Source: Nocardioides sp. Root140
Lineage (GTDB): Bacteria; Actinomycetota; Actinomycetes; Propionibacteriales; Nocardioidaceae
Reading direction: 5' to 3'
DNA length: 64,000 nt
Assembly (NCBI RefSeq): GCF_001426745.1
Contig: NZ_LMFI01000001.1
Coordinates: forward strand, 333,130-397,129
In this document: one piece after another, positions 1 to 8,795 of the stretch
Numbering within the stretch: the stretch's first letter is position 1
Layout of the letters: each line of letters starts with the position of its first letter
The notes under the pieces: model-generated
What the model was told of the DNA's origin: nothing
The model's input: only the letters and a program-made list of their open reading frames with translations
Databases searched by the model: none
Program-made: the position numbers and the translations under genes

Positions 1-1
1 C

Positions 2-844
2 GCCGACATCGACCCGGCCGAGATCGGCAAGAACCGCCACGCCGACGTGCCGATCGTGGGTGACTGCCGCGAGGTGATCGCCGACCTGATCATCGCGCTC
101 AACGCCGAGGCGGAGCAGGGCAACCGTGGCGACTACGAGGCCTGGGTCGGGTTCCTGGCCGGCATCAAGAAGCAGTACCCGCTGGCCTACGACACCCCGC
201 CGAACGGCGCCCTCGCCCCGCAGTACGTCCTCGAGCGCCTGGGCAAGATCGCCGGGCCCGAGGCGATCTACTGCTCGGGGGTCGGGCAGCACCAGATGTG
301 GGCCGCCCACTTCGTCGGCTACGAGAACCCGAACACCTGGCTCAACTCCGGAGGCCTCGGCACCATGGGCTTCGCGGTGCCTGCCGCCATGGGGGCCAAG
401 GTCGGCATGCCCGACAGCACCGTCTGGGCGATCGACGGCGACGGGTGCTTCCAGATGACCAACCAGGAGCTGGCCACCTGTGCGATCAACGACATCCCGA
501 TCAAGGTGGCGGTGATCAACAACGAGTCGCTCGGCATGGTGCGCCAGTGGCAGACGTTGTTCTACAACGAGCGCTACTCCAACACCGACCTGCACAGCAA
601 GCGGATCCCCGACTTCGTGAAGCTCGCAGACGCCTACGGCTGTGTCGGCCTGGCCTGCGACTCGCCCGACGACGTGGACGCCACGATCGAGAAGGCGATG
701 TCGATCGACGACCAGCCGGTCGTCGTCGACTTCCGGGTCCACCGCGACGCCATGGTGTGGCCGATGGTGGCCGCCGGCACCAGCAACGACGAGATCAAGT
801 ACGCCCGGGACCTGGCTCCCCAGTTCGATGAGGATGACCTGTGA
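2..844 (+). CDS. ilvB: Acetolactate synthase large subunit, 3' part
   Basis: The gene enters from the left edge and only its last 280 codons are present. It encodes the catalytic ThDP/FAD subunit of acetohydroxyacid synthase, the first common step of valine, leucine and isoleucine synthesis. The part seen holds the C-terminal ThDP-binding domain, with the GDG...NN motif (IDGDGCFQM through [10 protein letters not shown], about nt 430-535) and the family-typical [17 protein letters not shown] segment. Its stop overlaps the ilvN GTG by 4 bp, so the two subunits are translationally coupled. The reading frame is open to base 2. Identification is secure; the true start lies outside the window. Confidence 0.96.
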   Translation, partial: ADIDPAEIGKNRHADVPIVGDCREVIADLIIALNAEAEQGNRGDYEAWVGFLAGIKKQYPLAYDTPPNGALAPQYVLERLGKIAGPEAIYCSGVGQHQMWAAHFVGYENPNTWLNSGGLGTMGFAVPAAMGAKVGMPDSTVWAIDGDGCFQMTNQELATCAINDIPIKVAVINNESLGMVRQWQTLFYNERYSNTDLHSKRIPDFVKLADAYGCVGLACDSPDDVDATIEKAMSIDDQPVVVDFRVHRDAMVWPMVAAGTSNDEIKYARDLAPQFDEDDL

Positions 845-1380
845 GCAAGCACACCCTGTCCGTCCTGGTCGAGAACAAGCCGGGCGTCCTGGCCCGGATC
901 GCCGGCCTCTTCAGCCGCCGCGGCTTCAACATCGACAGCCTCGCGGTCGGCCCGACCGAGAGTCCCGACGTGTCCCGCATGACGATCGTGGTCTCGGTCG
1001 ACGAGAGCCCGCTCGAGCAGGTCACCAAGCAGCTCAACAAGCTGATCGAGGTGATCAAGATCGTCGAGCTCGACGGCTCGTCCTCGATCAGCCGCGAGCT
1101 GCTGCTGGTCAAGGTCCGCGCCGACGCCGAGACGCGCGGCCAGGTCCTCGACGCCGTCCAGCTGTTCAAGGCCAAGGTGGTCGACGTCGCCACCGACGCC
1201 CTGACCATCCAGGTCACCGGCAATGCCGACAAGCTGGGCGACTTCCTGCGGGTCCTCGAGCCGTTCGGGGTCCGTGAGATCGTGCAGTCCGGCATGGTCG
1301 CCATCGGTCGTGGCTCCCGCTCGATCTCCGAGCGCAACCTGCGCCCGGTCGCCGTACCGGCCCCGCCGCCGGCCGTCTGA
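841..1380 (+). CDS. ilvN: Acetolactate synthase small (regulatory) subunit
   Basis: This is the 179-aa regulatory subunit of acetohydroxyacid synthase, which activates IlvB and confers valine feedback inhibition. An N-terminal ACT domain (about residues 4-77) carries [19 protein letters not shown] and the GFNIDSL segment; the C-terminal half matches the usual IlvN second domain. The length is normal for the family. The GTG start at 841 is inside the ilvB stop (GTGA overlap), so a long independent leader is unlikely. It is followed by a 131-bp gap before ilvC that contains a repeated element. Confidence 0.96.
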   Translation: MSKHTLSVLVENKPGVLARIAGLFSRRGFNIDSLAVGPTESPDVSRMTIVVSVDESPLEQVTKQLNKLIEVIKIVELDGSSSISRELLLVKVRADAETRGQVLDAVQLFKAKVVDVATDALTIQVTGNADKLGDFLRVLEPFGVREIVQSGMVAIGRGSRSISERNLRPVAVPAPPPAV

Positions 1381-1402
1381 ACCACCCGTCCCCGCCCGGT
1401 GT

Positions 1403-1466
1403 AACGCGGGGTTACGGTCGCTCCACACGCGTCATGACACCGCACCACCGTCAACACCACCGCACA
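1403..1466 (+). repeat. 64-bp element upstream of ilvC, copy 1
   Basis: This 64-nt stretch ends 45 nt before ilvC. It aligns without gaps to the minus strand of 15734-15797, upstream of serA, with 52 of 64 identical positions by manual count. The best-conserved core is GTCGCTCCACACGCGTC. Copy 1 begins in a short inverted repeat (GTAAC, 5 nt, GTTAC at 1401-1415) that copy 2 does not keep. Function is unknown; a shared regulator site or a small mobile repeat are both possible. Confidence 0.7.
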
Positions 1467-1511
1467 AGTCCCCAAGATCCAAGCTCAACACCAACCTGAA
1501 GGAGAGCCCCA

Positions 1512-2537
1512 GTGGCTGAGATGTACTACGACGACGACGCCGACCTGTCCCTGATCCAGGGCAAGAATGTCGCGGTCATCGGCTACGGCAGCCAGGGCCA
1601 CGCGCACGCGCTCAACCTGCGCGACTCGGGCGTCGACGTGCGCATTGGCCTGCAGCCCGGCTCCAAGAGCCGCGCCAAGGCGGAGGACGAGGGCCTGCGC
1701 GTGCTGACCCCCGCCGAGGCCGTCGAGGAGTCCGACGTCGTCGTGATCCTCGCCCCCGACCAGCACCAGCGCAAGCTGTACGCCGAGGAGATCGAGCCGC
1801 ACCTCACCGAGGGCGACACCCTGGTCTTCGGCCACGGCTTCAACATCCGCTTCGGCTACATCAAGGCGCCGGCCGGCGTCGACGTGATCATGGTCGCGCC
1901 CAAGGCGCCGGGTCACACCGTGCGTCGTGAGTACGTCGCGGGTCGCGGCATCCCCGACATCATCGCGGTCGAGCAGGACGCCTCCGGCAATGCCTGGGAC
2001 CTCGCGAAGTCCTACGCCAAGGCCATCGGCGGCACCCGCGCCGGCGTCATCAAGACCACCTTCACCGAGGAGACCGAGACCGACCTGTTCGGTGAGCAGG
2101 CCGTGCTCTGTGGCGGCATGTCGCACCTCGTGCAGGCGGGCTTCGAGACCCTGACCGAGGCCGGCTACCAGCCCGAGATCGCCTACTTCGAGGTGCTCCA
2201 CGAGCTCAAGCTGATCGTCGACCTGATGTGGGAGGGCGGCATCGCCAAGCAGCGCTGGTCGATCTCAGACACCGCCGAGTACGGCGACTACGTCAGCGGC
2301 CCGCGGGTCGTGTCGCCCGACGTCAAGGAGTCGATGAAGGCGATCCTGGCCGACATCCAGAGCGGCGCGTTCGCGCAGCGGTTCATCGACGACCAGGACA
2401 ACGGCGCCAAGGAGTTCAACGAGCTGCGCGAGAAGGAGGCCGGTCACCCGATCGAGGCCACCGGCAAGACCCTGCGCGCCCAGTTCGCCTGGTCGCAGGC
2501 GGACGACGACTACACCGAGGGTTCCGCAGCACGCTGA
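1512..2537 (+). CDS. ilvC: Ketol-acid reductoisomerase (NADP+), class I
   Basis: IlvC converts acetolactate or acetohydroxybutyrate to the dihydroxy acid with NADPH and Mg2+, the second step after IlvBN. At 341 aa it is the short class I form. The Rossmann motif GYGSQG lies at residues 24-29, and the knotted C-terminal domain includes the metal-binding segment around [14 protein letters not shown]. The GTG start at 1512 follows an AAGGAGAG ribosome site at 1499-1506. The 131-bp gap from ilvN, with its repeated element, suggests separate control of ilvC. The stop runs straight into a 22-bp tandem repeat array. Confidence 0.97.
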   Translation: MAEMYYDDDADLSLIQGKNVAVIGYGSQGHAHALNLRDSGVDVRIGLQPGSKSRAKAEDEGLRVLTPAEAVEESDVVVILAPDQHQRKLYAEEIEPHLTEGDTLVFGHGFNIRFGYIKAPAGVDVIMVAPKAPGHTVRREYVAGRGIPDIIAVEQDASGNAWDLAKSYAKAIGGTRAGVIKTTFTEETETDLFGEQAVLCGGMSHLVQAGFETLTEAGYQPEIAYFEVLHELKLIVDLMWEGGIAKQRWSISDTAEYGDYVSGPRVVSPDVKESMKAILADIQSGAFAQRFIDDQDNGAKEFNELREKEAGHPIEATGKTLRAQFAWSQADDDYTEGSAAR

Positions 2538-2540
2538 TCC

Positions 2541-2670
2541 TGCGCCAACCGCGTGCTCTTGATGCGCCAACCGTGGGTTCTTGATGTCCGAACACCGGAT
2601 TGTTGATCCGGTCGAGGACGACGTACGTCAAGAACCCACGGTTCGAGGCGCAAGAATCCACGGTTCGCGA
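2541..2670 (+). repeat. 22-bp tandem repeat array after ilvC
   Basis: Three units of exactly 22 bp begin at 2541, 2563 and 2585, starting 3 nt after the ilvC stop. The first two share TGCGCCAACCG and end TTCTTGA or CTCTTGA; the third is diverged. Two further units lie in inverted orientation at about 2628-2670 with the core CGAACCGTGG. The same core recurs as three units at 36655-36725 behind bioN. There are no spacers, so this is not a CRISPR array. Confidence 0.8.
2570..2642 (+). terminator. Nested hairpin after ilvC
   Basis: Perfect 15-bp arms (ACCGTGGGTTCTTGA at 2570-2584 and its complement at 2628-2642) enclose a second perfect hairpin (ACCGGAT, 5-nt loop, ATCCGGT at 2594-2612). It is built from the inverted 22-bp repeats. 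There is no T tract, so it may act as a terminator or 3'-end stabiliser of ilvC mRNA. Confidence 0.55.
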
Positions 2671-2704
2671 TGAGGAGTCGCACGTTCCTGTTTCGCTCCT
2701 CGAC

Positions 2705-2739
2705 CAAGGTTAGGCACTCCTAAGGCGCAGGCGTATTCT
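2705..2739 (+). promoter_or_regulatory. IdeR/DtxR-like iron box and promoter of efeU
   Basis: The 19-bp sequence at 2705-2723 (CAAGGTTAGGCACTCCTAA) matches the IdeR/DtxR consensus at about 15 of 19 positions, keeping both AGG and CCT half-sites. A -10 hexamer TATTCT at 2734-2739 lies 6 nt before the GTG start. A TTAGGC -35 with an 18-bp spacer falls inside the box. Iron-bound repressor would therefore cover the promoter, and the mRNA would be leaderless. Confidence 0.75.
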
Positions 2740-2745
2740 GCGTCC

Positions 2746-3609
2746 GTGCTCTCCAACTACCTGATCGGCTTGCGCGAAGGCCTCGAGGCGGCCCTCGTGG
2801 TCAGCATCCTGGTCGCGTACCTCGTCAAGTCCGGCCGGACGAACCTGCTGCCCCGCATCTGGGCCGGTGTCGGCATCGCCGTCCTGATCTCGCTCTGCTT
2901 CGGCGCCCTGCTGACCTACGGCCCCCGCGGGCTGACCTTCGAGGCGCAGGAGTTCATCGGCGGCACCCTCTCGATCATCGCGGTCGGCTTCGTGACGTGG
3001 ATGGTCTTCTGGATGGCCCGTGCCGCCCGCGGGCTCGGCGGCGAGCTGCGGGGCCAGATCGACGAGGCCGCCGACGGAAGTCGCTGGGGCCTGGTCGTCG
3101 TGGCGATGTTCGCGGTCGGTCGCGAAGGCCTGGAGACCGCGCTCTTCATCTGGGCGGCCACCCAGGCCGGCACCCGTGAAGAGGTCGGCTCGGTGACCCC
3201 CACCTGGGAGCCGTTGCTCGGTGCCGCGCTGGGAATCCTCACCGCGATCGTCCTCGGCTACCTCATCTACCGCGGCGCGATCAGCATCAACCTGAGCAAG
3301 TTCTTCACCTGGACCGGTGCGTTCCTGATCGTCGTCGCCGCCGGCGTACTCGCCTATGGCGTGCACGACCTGCAGGAGGCGCGCTTCCTGCCGGGACTGC
3401 ACGACCTGCTCTTCGACATCTCCGACACGATCGATCCCGCCGGCTGGCTCGGCACGCTGATCAAGGGCGTCTTCAACATCTCGATGGCCACCACCAAGCT
3501 CGAAGGGGCCGTGTGGGTGCTCTACCTGGTCCCGGTGATGACCCTCTTCCTCCGCGGTGCCCGCCGGCGTACCGCCCCCAAGGACGCCGCCACGGTGGCA
3601 ACGTCCTGA
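2746..3609 (+). CDS. efeU: EfeU/FTR1-family ferrous iron permease
   Basis: This is the inner-membrane iron permease of the EfeUOB system. The 287-aa protein has about seven hydrophobic segments and two REGLE iron-translocation motifs, at residues 10-14 and 126-130, as expected for FTR1-like permeases. The GTG start at 2746 is 6 nt after a -10 hexamer, so no ribosome site is expected. It leads an operon with efeO 30 nt downstream and efeB. An IdeR-like box on the promoter points to iron repression. The length is normal and nothing is missing. Confidence 0.95.
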   Translation: MLSNYLIGLREGLEAALVVSILVAYLVKSGRTNLLPRIWAGVGIAVLISLCFGALLTYGPRGLTFEAQEFIGGTLSIIAVGFVTWMVFWMARAARGLGGELRGQIDEAADGSRWGLVVVAMFAVGREGLETALFIWAATQAGTREEVGSVTPTWEPLLGAALGILTAIVLGYLIYRGAISINLSKFFTWTGAFLIVVAAGVLAYGVHDLQEARFLPGLHDLLFDISDTIDPAGWLGTLIKGVFNISMATTKLEGAVWVLYLVPVMTLFLRGARRRTAPKDAATVATS

Positions 3610-3638
3610 GCACCACCCCACTCCACAGAAGGACGACG

Positions 3639-4811
3639 ATGCGCAACAGAAGACTGGCCGTTCTGGTCCCCCTGCTCGTGGCCGCACCGCTGGTGGCCTC
3701 GTGCACGGAGAACACGGAGCCCGACGAGGGCAACCCGCGTTCCATCCAGGTGGTCTCCACCGAGGACGGCTGCGACGTCTCGAAGGTCGAGGCGCCCGCG
3801 GGGACGCTGACCTTCGACGTCACCAACGCCGGCAAGCAGGTCACCGAGTTCTACCTGCTCGCCGAAGACGGCCTGCGCATCATCGGTGAGGTCGAGAACA
3901 TCGGGGAGAACCTCGACAGCCGCCTCACCGTGCAGGTGCCCGAGGGCAAGTACGTCACCGCCTGCAAGCCGGGCATGAAGGGCGACGGCATCCGCTCCGA
4001 CTTCGCGGTCACCGCCTCCGACGAGAAGGTCGAGGTCACCGAGGACGAGCAGGCGCTGGTCGACACAGCCAACGCGAACTACCTCGCCTACGTGCAGGAC
4101 CAGACCGACCAGCTGCTCACCAAGACCACCCAGTTCGTCAACCTCTACAAGGCGGGCAAGGACGACGAGGCGCGGGCCCTGTACGCCGACGCGCGCGTGC
4201 ACTGGGAGCGCATCGAGCCGGTGGCCGAGTCGTTCGGTGACCTCGACCCGAAGATGGACCTCCGCGAGGCCGACGTCGCCGAGGGTGACGACTTCACCGG
4301 CTGGCACCGGATCGAGAAGGACCTCTGGCCGGCCCGGGCCGAGGGCTACAAGGCCATGACGCCCAAGCAGCGCGCGTTCTACGCCGACGACCTGCTCAAG
4401 AACACCAAGACGCTGGACACGAAGGTCGACGGCGATCTCAGCTTCACGATCGACGGCATCGCCAACGGTGCCACCGGTCTCCTCGAAGAGGTGGCCGAGG
4501 GCAAGGTCACCGGCGAGGAGGAGTTCTGGTCGCGCACCGACCTGTGGGACTTCCAGGCCAACGTCGACGGCGCACGCGTCGCCTTCGAGGGCGTCAAGCC
4601 GCTGCTCGAGACCAAGGACGCCGCCCTCTCGAAGACGCTGACCGACCGGTTCGCCGCGTTGCAGAAGCTCCTCGACGCGCAGAGGACCGACTCGGGTTTC
4701 ACCTACTACAACGAGCTCACGCAGCCCGAGATCAAGGCGCTCAAGGTCGCAGTCGAGGCCCTTGCCGAGCCCCTCTCGAAGCTGACGGGCACGATCCTGT
4801 CCCGGTCATGA
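3639..4811 (+). CDS. efeO: Iron uptake lipoprotein EfeO (cupredoxin plus M75-like domain)
   Basis: EfeO is the extracytoplasmic iron-binding partner of EfeU. The 390-aa protein starts with a lipoprotein signal ending in VASC (lipid-anchored Cys22). A cupredoxin-like domain follows (about residues 30-130), then a helical M75 peptidase-like domain carrying the HxxE iron-ligand motif as GWHRIEKDLW (His223, Glu226). I chose ATG 3639 because it gives a clean signal peptide and follows AGAAGGA. The stop overlaps the efeB start by 4 bp. Having both domains makes it the full-length EfeO type rather than the short EfeM type. Confidence 0.94.
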   Translation: MRNRRLAVLVPLLVAAPLVASCTENTEPDEGNPRSIQVVSTEDGCDVSKVEAPAGTLTFDVTNAGKQVTEFYLLAEDGLRIIGEVENIGENLDSRLTVQVPEGKYVTACKPGMKGDGIRSDFAVTASDEKVEVTEDEQALVDTANANYLAYVQDQTDQLLTKTTQFVNLYKAGKDDEARALYADARVHWERIEPVAESFGDLDPKMDLREADVAEGDDFTGWHRIEKDLWPARAEGYKAMTPKQRAFYADDLLKNTKTLDTKVDGDLSFTIDGIANGATGLLEEVAEGKVTGEEEFWSRTDLWDFQANVDGARVAFEGVKPLLETKDAALSKTLTDRFAALQKLLDAQRTDSGFTYYNELTQPEIKALKVAVEALAEPLSKLTGTILSRS

Positions 4812-6067
4812 AGCAGCCCATCGTCTCTCGGCGCACCCTCTTCACGGGGGGTGCGGCAGTCGTGGGTGTGGCCGGCGGCCTCGCCGCGGCCCAGGCCCTC
4901 GAGACCGACACCAGCCAGACCGCCGGACCGCACGCCTACGCCCTGCGTGGCGCCCACCAGCCGGGCATCACCACGCCTGCCCAGGACCGCCTGCACTTCG
5001 CCGCGTTCGACGTCGTCACCGACGACCGCGACGCACTCATCGCGCTGCTGACCGCCTGGACCGAGGCGGCCGAGCGCATGATGGCCGGCGGCTCGGCCGG
5101 ACCCGTCGGTCCGACGGAGGGCGACACCGACCTGCCGCCCGACGACACCGGCGAGGCGATCGGGTTGCCGCCCTCGAAGCTCACCCTCACGTTCGGGTTC
5201 GGGCCTACGCTCTTCCGCGACGCCAAGGGCAAGGACCGCTTCGGCATCGCCGACCAGCAGCCCGCGTCACTCGAGCCGCTGCCGCACTTCCCGGCCGACG
5301 CCCTCGACCCCGAGCGCTCCGGGGGCGACCTCTGCGTCCAGGCCTGCGCCGACGACCCGCAGGTCGCCGTGCACGCGATCCGCAACCTCGCGCGCATCGG
5401 GTTCGGCACGGTCTCGGTGCGCTGGTCGCAGCTCGGCTTCGGCCGTACGTCGAGCACCTCGACGTCGCAGGAGACGCCGCGCAACCTGTTCGGCTTCAAG
5501 GACGGCACCGCCAACGTGAAGGCAGAGGAGGCCAAGGCGCTCGACGAGCACATCTGGGTCTCCGACACCGACGACGCGAAGTCGGGTTGGCTGGCTGGCG
5601 GTTCCTACCTCGTCGCGCGCAGGATCAACATGCGCATCGAGACCTGGGACCGGCAGTCGCTGGGCGACCAGCAGATGTTCATCGGCCGCACCAAGGAGTC
5701 CGGCGCGCCACTCTCGGGTGGCGAGGAGTTCAGTGACCCCGACTTCAAGATGCCCGGCCGCGGCGGCCCGATCATCCCGGTCGACGCCCACGTCCGCGTC
5801 GTGCACCCCGAGCAGAACGACGGGGTCCGGATGCTGCGCCGCGGCTACAACTTCGTCGACGGCAGCGATGCGCTCGGTGGCCTGAACGCGGGGCTGTTCT
5901 TCATCGCCTACGTGCGTGACCCGGCCACCCAGTTCATCCCGATGCAGACCCGGATGGCGCAGAGTGACGCACTGATGGAGTACCTCAAGTTCACCGGCTC
6001 GGCCCTGTTCGCCGTACCCCCGGGAGCTGGCAAGGGCGAGTACGTCGGCCAGGCGCTGTTCGCCTGA
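4808..6067 (+). CDS. efeB: EfeB, Tat-exported DyP-type haem peroxidase
   Basis: EfeB is the dye-decolourising-type haem peroxidase of EfeUOB, thought to oxidise ferrous iron or act on haem outside the membrane. The 419-aa protein begins with a twin-arginine signal (VSRRTLFTGG, Arg8-Arg9). It contains the DyP GxxDG motif as GFKDGTAN, with catalytic Asp232, and late conserved His residues for the haem iron. The ATG overlaps the efeO stop (ATGA), so it is the third gene of the operon. Length and motifs are normal. An intergenic end of 21 nt separates it from a convergent gene. Confidence 0.95.
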   Translation: MKQPIVSRRTLFTGGAAVVGVAGGLAAAQALETDTSQTAGPHAYALRGAHQPGITTPAQDRLHFAAFDVVTDDRDALIALLTAWTEAAERMMAGGSAGPVGPTEGDTDLPPDDTGEAIGLPPSKLTLTFGFGPTLFRDAKGKDRFGIADQQPASLEPLPHFPADALDPERSGGDLCVQACADDPQVAVHAIRNLARIGFGTVSVRWSQLGFGRTSSTSTSQETPRNLFGFKDGTANVKAEEAKALDEHIWVSDTDDAKSGWLAGGSYLVARRINMRIETWDRQSLGDQQMFIGRTKESGAPLSGGEEFSDPDFKMPGRGGPIIPVDAHVRVVHPEQNDGVRMLRRGYNFVDGSDALGGLNAGLFFIAYVRDPATQFIPMQTRMAQSDALMEYLKFTGSALFAVPPGAGKGEYVGQALFA

Positions 6068-6088
6068 CCGACGTACGACGCGTGGAGG

Positions 6089-6928
6089 TCAGTCCTCGAC
6101 GAAGTACCAGGTGCCGTCCTTCTTGACGACGTCGGTCTTCTCGCTGTCGTTCTCGGTCTTGCCGTTGTAGGTGAAGCTGGTCTTCATCATCACGGTGCCC
6201 TTGTCGCCGTTCACGGTGATGGCGCCGGGGGAGAACGTGAAGGCGTTGTCGCCGCTGCCCAGCTGGGCCATCGAGGTCCGGCAGCTCTTGATGTCCTCGG
6301 CCTTGGGGTCCACGAAGTAGTCGCCCATGTTCGCGCACTGCGCGGAGTCGCCGGCGAAGATCGCCTGCAACCACGTGTCGACGTCGTGGACCAGCTGGCG
6401 GATCTGCTCCTCGTCGGAACCGGTCGGCGGCGTGCGCACCACGGGTGTGCCGGAGGTCTGCGGGCCGGTCGGGCTCGGGTCCGTGGACGGGTCGTCGGTC
6501 GACTCGGTGCTCGGGTCGTCCGTCGGCTCGTCGGTGGGGTCCTCGGTCGACTCGGTGCTCGGGTCATCGGTCGGCTCGTCGGTGGGGTCCTCGGTCGACT
6601 GGCTGGACGTGTCGTCACCGGCCACGTCGTCCTTGTCGTCGTCGCCCTGGGTCAGGAAGAAGACCAATGCGGCCATGCCTGCGGCGATCAGCAGGGCGCC
6701 GATCACACCGGCGGCGACCAGGCCACGCCTGCGCGGCGGCTTCCCGCCCGGCGCCGGCGCCCCGGGCTGTACGCCGTACGCCGGCGGGGCGGGGGGATAG
6801 GCGTTGCCCGGGGGCACCGCGCCGTACGCCGGGGGCGCGGCCTGCCCCAGGGGGAGGCCGCATCGGCCGCAGGCCGTGAGGCCCGGGGCCAGGGGAGTGC
6901 CGCAGCGGGGGCAGACCGGAGAGTTCAT
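6089..6928 (-). CDS. Zinc-ribbon, single-pass membrane protein with acidic repeats
   Basis: The function is unknown. The 279-aa protein has an N-terminal zinc ribbon (CPRCG...CGRCG, residues 5-25), a Pro/Gly/Ala/Tyr-rich stretch, one transmembrane helix (about 75-97), a Thr/Asp/Glu/Pro linker with two copies of STEDPTDEPTDDPSTE, and a C-terminal domain of about 110 aa that resembles small DUF4878/NTF2-like extracytoplasmic domains. The ATG at 6928 follows a GGGAAGGA site; a TTG at 6961 would add 11 residues. A paralogue with the same plan lies at 9596-10687. The linker length probably varies between strains because of its 48-bp DNA repeat. Confidence 0.75.
   Translation of the reverse strand: MNSPVCPRCGTPLAPGLTACGRCGLPLGQAAPPAYGAVPPGNAYPPAPPAYGVQPGAPAPGGKPPRRRGLVAAGVIGALLIAAGMAALVFFLTQGDDDKDDVAGDDTSSQSTEDPTDEPTDDPSTESTEDPTDEPTDDPSTESTDDPSTDPSPTGPQTSGTPVVRTPPTGSDEEQIRQLVHDVDTWLQAIFAGDSAQCANMGDYFVDPKAEDIKSCRTSMAQLGSGDNAFTFSPGAITVNGDKGTVMMKTSFTYNGKTENDSEKTDVVKKDGTWYFVED
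6495..6600 (+). repeat. 48-bp tandem coding repeat
   Basis: Two near-identical 48-bp units start at 6495 and 6543, and a third partial unit starts at 6591. They encode the 16-residue acidic repeat of the membrane protein on the minus strand. The period keeps the reading frame, so copy-number change would alter linker length only. Confidence 0.85.
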
Positions 6929-6983
6929 GGCCGGATCCTTCCCCAGCTCGAGCCGGCTCAATCAGGGGAGATGGCCGAGCGGC

Positions 6984-7003
6984 CGGACCCCGGCGAGGGT
7001 CCG
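6984..7003 (-). terminator. Hairpin after the ABC permease gene
   Basis: CGGACCC (6984-6990) and GGGTCCG (6997-7003) form a perfect 7-bp stem with a 6-nt loop, 27 nt beyond the stop of the minus-strand ABC permease gene. There is no clear T tract, so termination is only likely. Confidence 0.45.
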
Positions 7004-7029
7004 ACCGGCAGCCACCTGGAGGCGCAGGG

Positions 7030-7836
7030 TCACTTCACCTCGGACTTGCGGATCAGGAACAGTCCGACGACCAGCGGGATGATCAGCCAGATCGTGGTGG
7101 TGACCGCGAGGTGTGCCCAGTCCTCACCGCTCGGGTCGCCGTTGAACAGCGCGCCCTGCGCGTAGGCGAAGTCGACCCACGGCCACAGGTCGCGGAACCA
7201 CTCCTGCAGGTTGCCCAGCGTCATGAACAGCGTCGGCAGCAGGGCGTTGTAGACGAAGTAGCCCACGATGGCGCCGGCGGAGTTGCGGATCAGCACGCCG
7301 AGCATCGAGCCGATCAGCATGCCGAGCACGTTGGCCAGCACGATCAGGGAGAGCTCGTAGGCGCTCACGTTCCACGTCGTGTCCACGCCGGCGATCGCCG
7401 TACCGACGATGTTGCCGACCGCGCCGATGGCCATCGCCAGGAACATCGAGACCACGCCGATGCCGACCGCGACGAGGAGCTTGGCGTTGATCACCAGACT
7501 GCGGTTGGGCAGCAGGGTGAACGTGGTCAGGCCGGTGCGCTGGCTCCACTCACTCGTGACCGAGAGGAGGCCGATGATCGGCAGGATGATCGCGATGGGG
7601 AAGCCGATGGCCGTCGCGAAGGCCTCGTAGTCGAGCTCGGACTCGGGGGCGAAGATGATCGTCGCGGCGGTGGCGAGGACGGCCGCGATGCCGATGCTGG
7701 CCATCAGCCAGAAGCCGGAACGCGTGTCGAACATCTTGATCAGCTCGACGCGCATGATGCGGGACAGGGGGATGGGCGCGTGCTTGGCCGGACGGGTGCC
7801 CGAGGTGACGGGGGCCTCCTGGGTCAGCGTGGTCAT
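7030..7836 (-). CDS. ABC-2 type transporter permease
   Basis: This is the membrane subunit of a two-gene ABC exporter. The 268-aa protein has about six hydrophobic segments after a 35-residue cytoplasmic start, the usual ABC-2 layout. Its ATG overlaps the stop of the ATPase gene (7833-7836), so the two are coupled. The substrate cannot be read from sequence; related actinobacterial pairs are called multidrug or lipid exporters without proof. The motif MRVELIKMFDTRSGFW near the N terminus is typical of these permeases. Confidence 0.85.
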   Translation of the reverse strand: MTTLTQEAPVTSGTRPAKHAPIPLSRIMRVELIKMFDTRSGFWLMASIGIAAVLATAATIIFAPESELDYEAFATAIGFPIAIILPIIGLLSVTSEWSQRTGLTTFTLLPNRSLVINAKLLVAVGIGVVSMFLAMAIGAVGNIVGTAIAGVDTTWNVSAYELSLIVLANVLGMLIGSMLGVLIRNSAGAIVGYFVYNALLPTLFMTLGNLQEWFRDLWPWVDFAYAQGALFNGDPSGEDWAHLAVTTTIWLIIPLVVGLFLIRKSEVK

Positions 7837-8732
7837 GCTGCTGCTCCTTCACGTTGGGTCTCGGCGGTGAGCTCGAGGAACATCTCTTCGAGACCCGCGT
7901 TGTCGGAGGACCGCAGCTCGGTGAGCGCGATCCGGGCGTTGAGCGCGATCTGGCCGACCTGGTCGGCGGGCGCGTCCGTGCGCAGTGCGCCGTCGTTCGA
8001 CTGGGTGACCACGATCCCCGCGTTGCGCAGGGCCTGGGCCAGCTCGGCTGCGGCGGTGGTGCGCACGGTGGTGCCGGCGGCGTGCAACAGTTCGGCCTTC
8101 GTCCCCTCGGCGACGATGCGGCCGTTGCCGATCATCACGAGGTCGTCGGCGATCACCTCGATCTCGTGCAGGAGGTGGCTGGAGAGCAGCACCGTGCCGC
8201 CCTGGTTGGCGTATCCCCGCAGCAGGTCGCGCATCCAGCGGATGCCGGCCGGGTCGAGTCCGTTGGCCGGCTCGTCGAGGATCAGCACCTCAGGGTCGCC
8301 GATCAGGGCGGTCGCGATGCCGAGGCGCTGGCGCATGCCGAGCGAGTAGTTCCTCACCCGGCGCTCCGACTCGCTCTCGGTCAGGCTGACCAGGGAGAGC
8401 ATCTCGTCGACCCTTGCCTTCGGCAGGCCCATCGTGCGCTGGGCGATGGCCAGGATCTCCCGACCGGTGCGGCCGGCGTGCTGGGCCGAGGCGTCGAGGA
8501 GTACGCCGACCTGCCGGCCCGGGTTGGGCAGTTCGGCGAACGGCTGGCCCTGGATGGTGGCGCTGCCCGAGGTGGCCTCGGTCAATCCGACCATCACGCG
8601 CATGGTGGTGGACTTGCCGGCGCCGTTGGGCCCGAGGAACCCCGTGACGCGGCCGGGTCGGGCGACGAAGGAGACGTCGTCGACGGCGGTGAATCCGCGG
8701 TACCGCTTGGTGAGTGAGTCAACAGTGATCAT
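7833..8732 (-). CDS. ABC transporter ATP-binding protein
   Basis: This is the 299-aa ATPase partner of the downstream ABC-2 permease. Walker A is GPNGAGKST (near residue 33), the signature is YSLGMRQR, and Walker B with the following loop is VLILDEPANGLDP. A C-terminal extension of about 90 aa is typical of ABC-2 exporters of the DrrA/CcmA group. I chose ATG 8732 because ITVDSLTKRYRGF is the canonical beginning; upstream codons in this frame look non-coding. It is the first gene of the pair and is divergent from the DsbA gene. Confidence 0.88.
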   Translation of the reverse strand: MITVDSLTKRYRGFTAVDDVSFVARPGRVTGFLGPNGAGKSTTMRVMVGLTEATSGSATIQGQPFAELPNPGRQVGVLLDASAQHAGRTGREILAIAQRTMGLPKARVDEMLSLVSLTESESERRVRNYSLGMRQRLGIATALIGDPEVLILDEPANGLDPAGIRWMRDLLRGYANQGGTVLLSSHLLHEIEVIADDLVMIGNGRIVAEGTKAELLHAAGTTVRTTAAAELAQALRNAGIVVTQSNDGALRTDAPADQVGQIALNARIALTELRSSDNAGLEEMFLELTAETQREGAAA

Positions 8733-8795
8733 GGCCAGAAGCCTCGCGGTGAACAGGCCTCGCCCGCATCGGGGAAGCCGGGCGCTTCGTCCCCC

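Noticed and set aside
2541..2670. CRISPR array
   Set aside because: The units are contiguous without unique spacers, partly inverted, and no cas gene is present.
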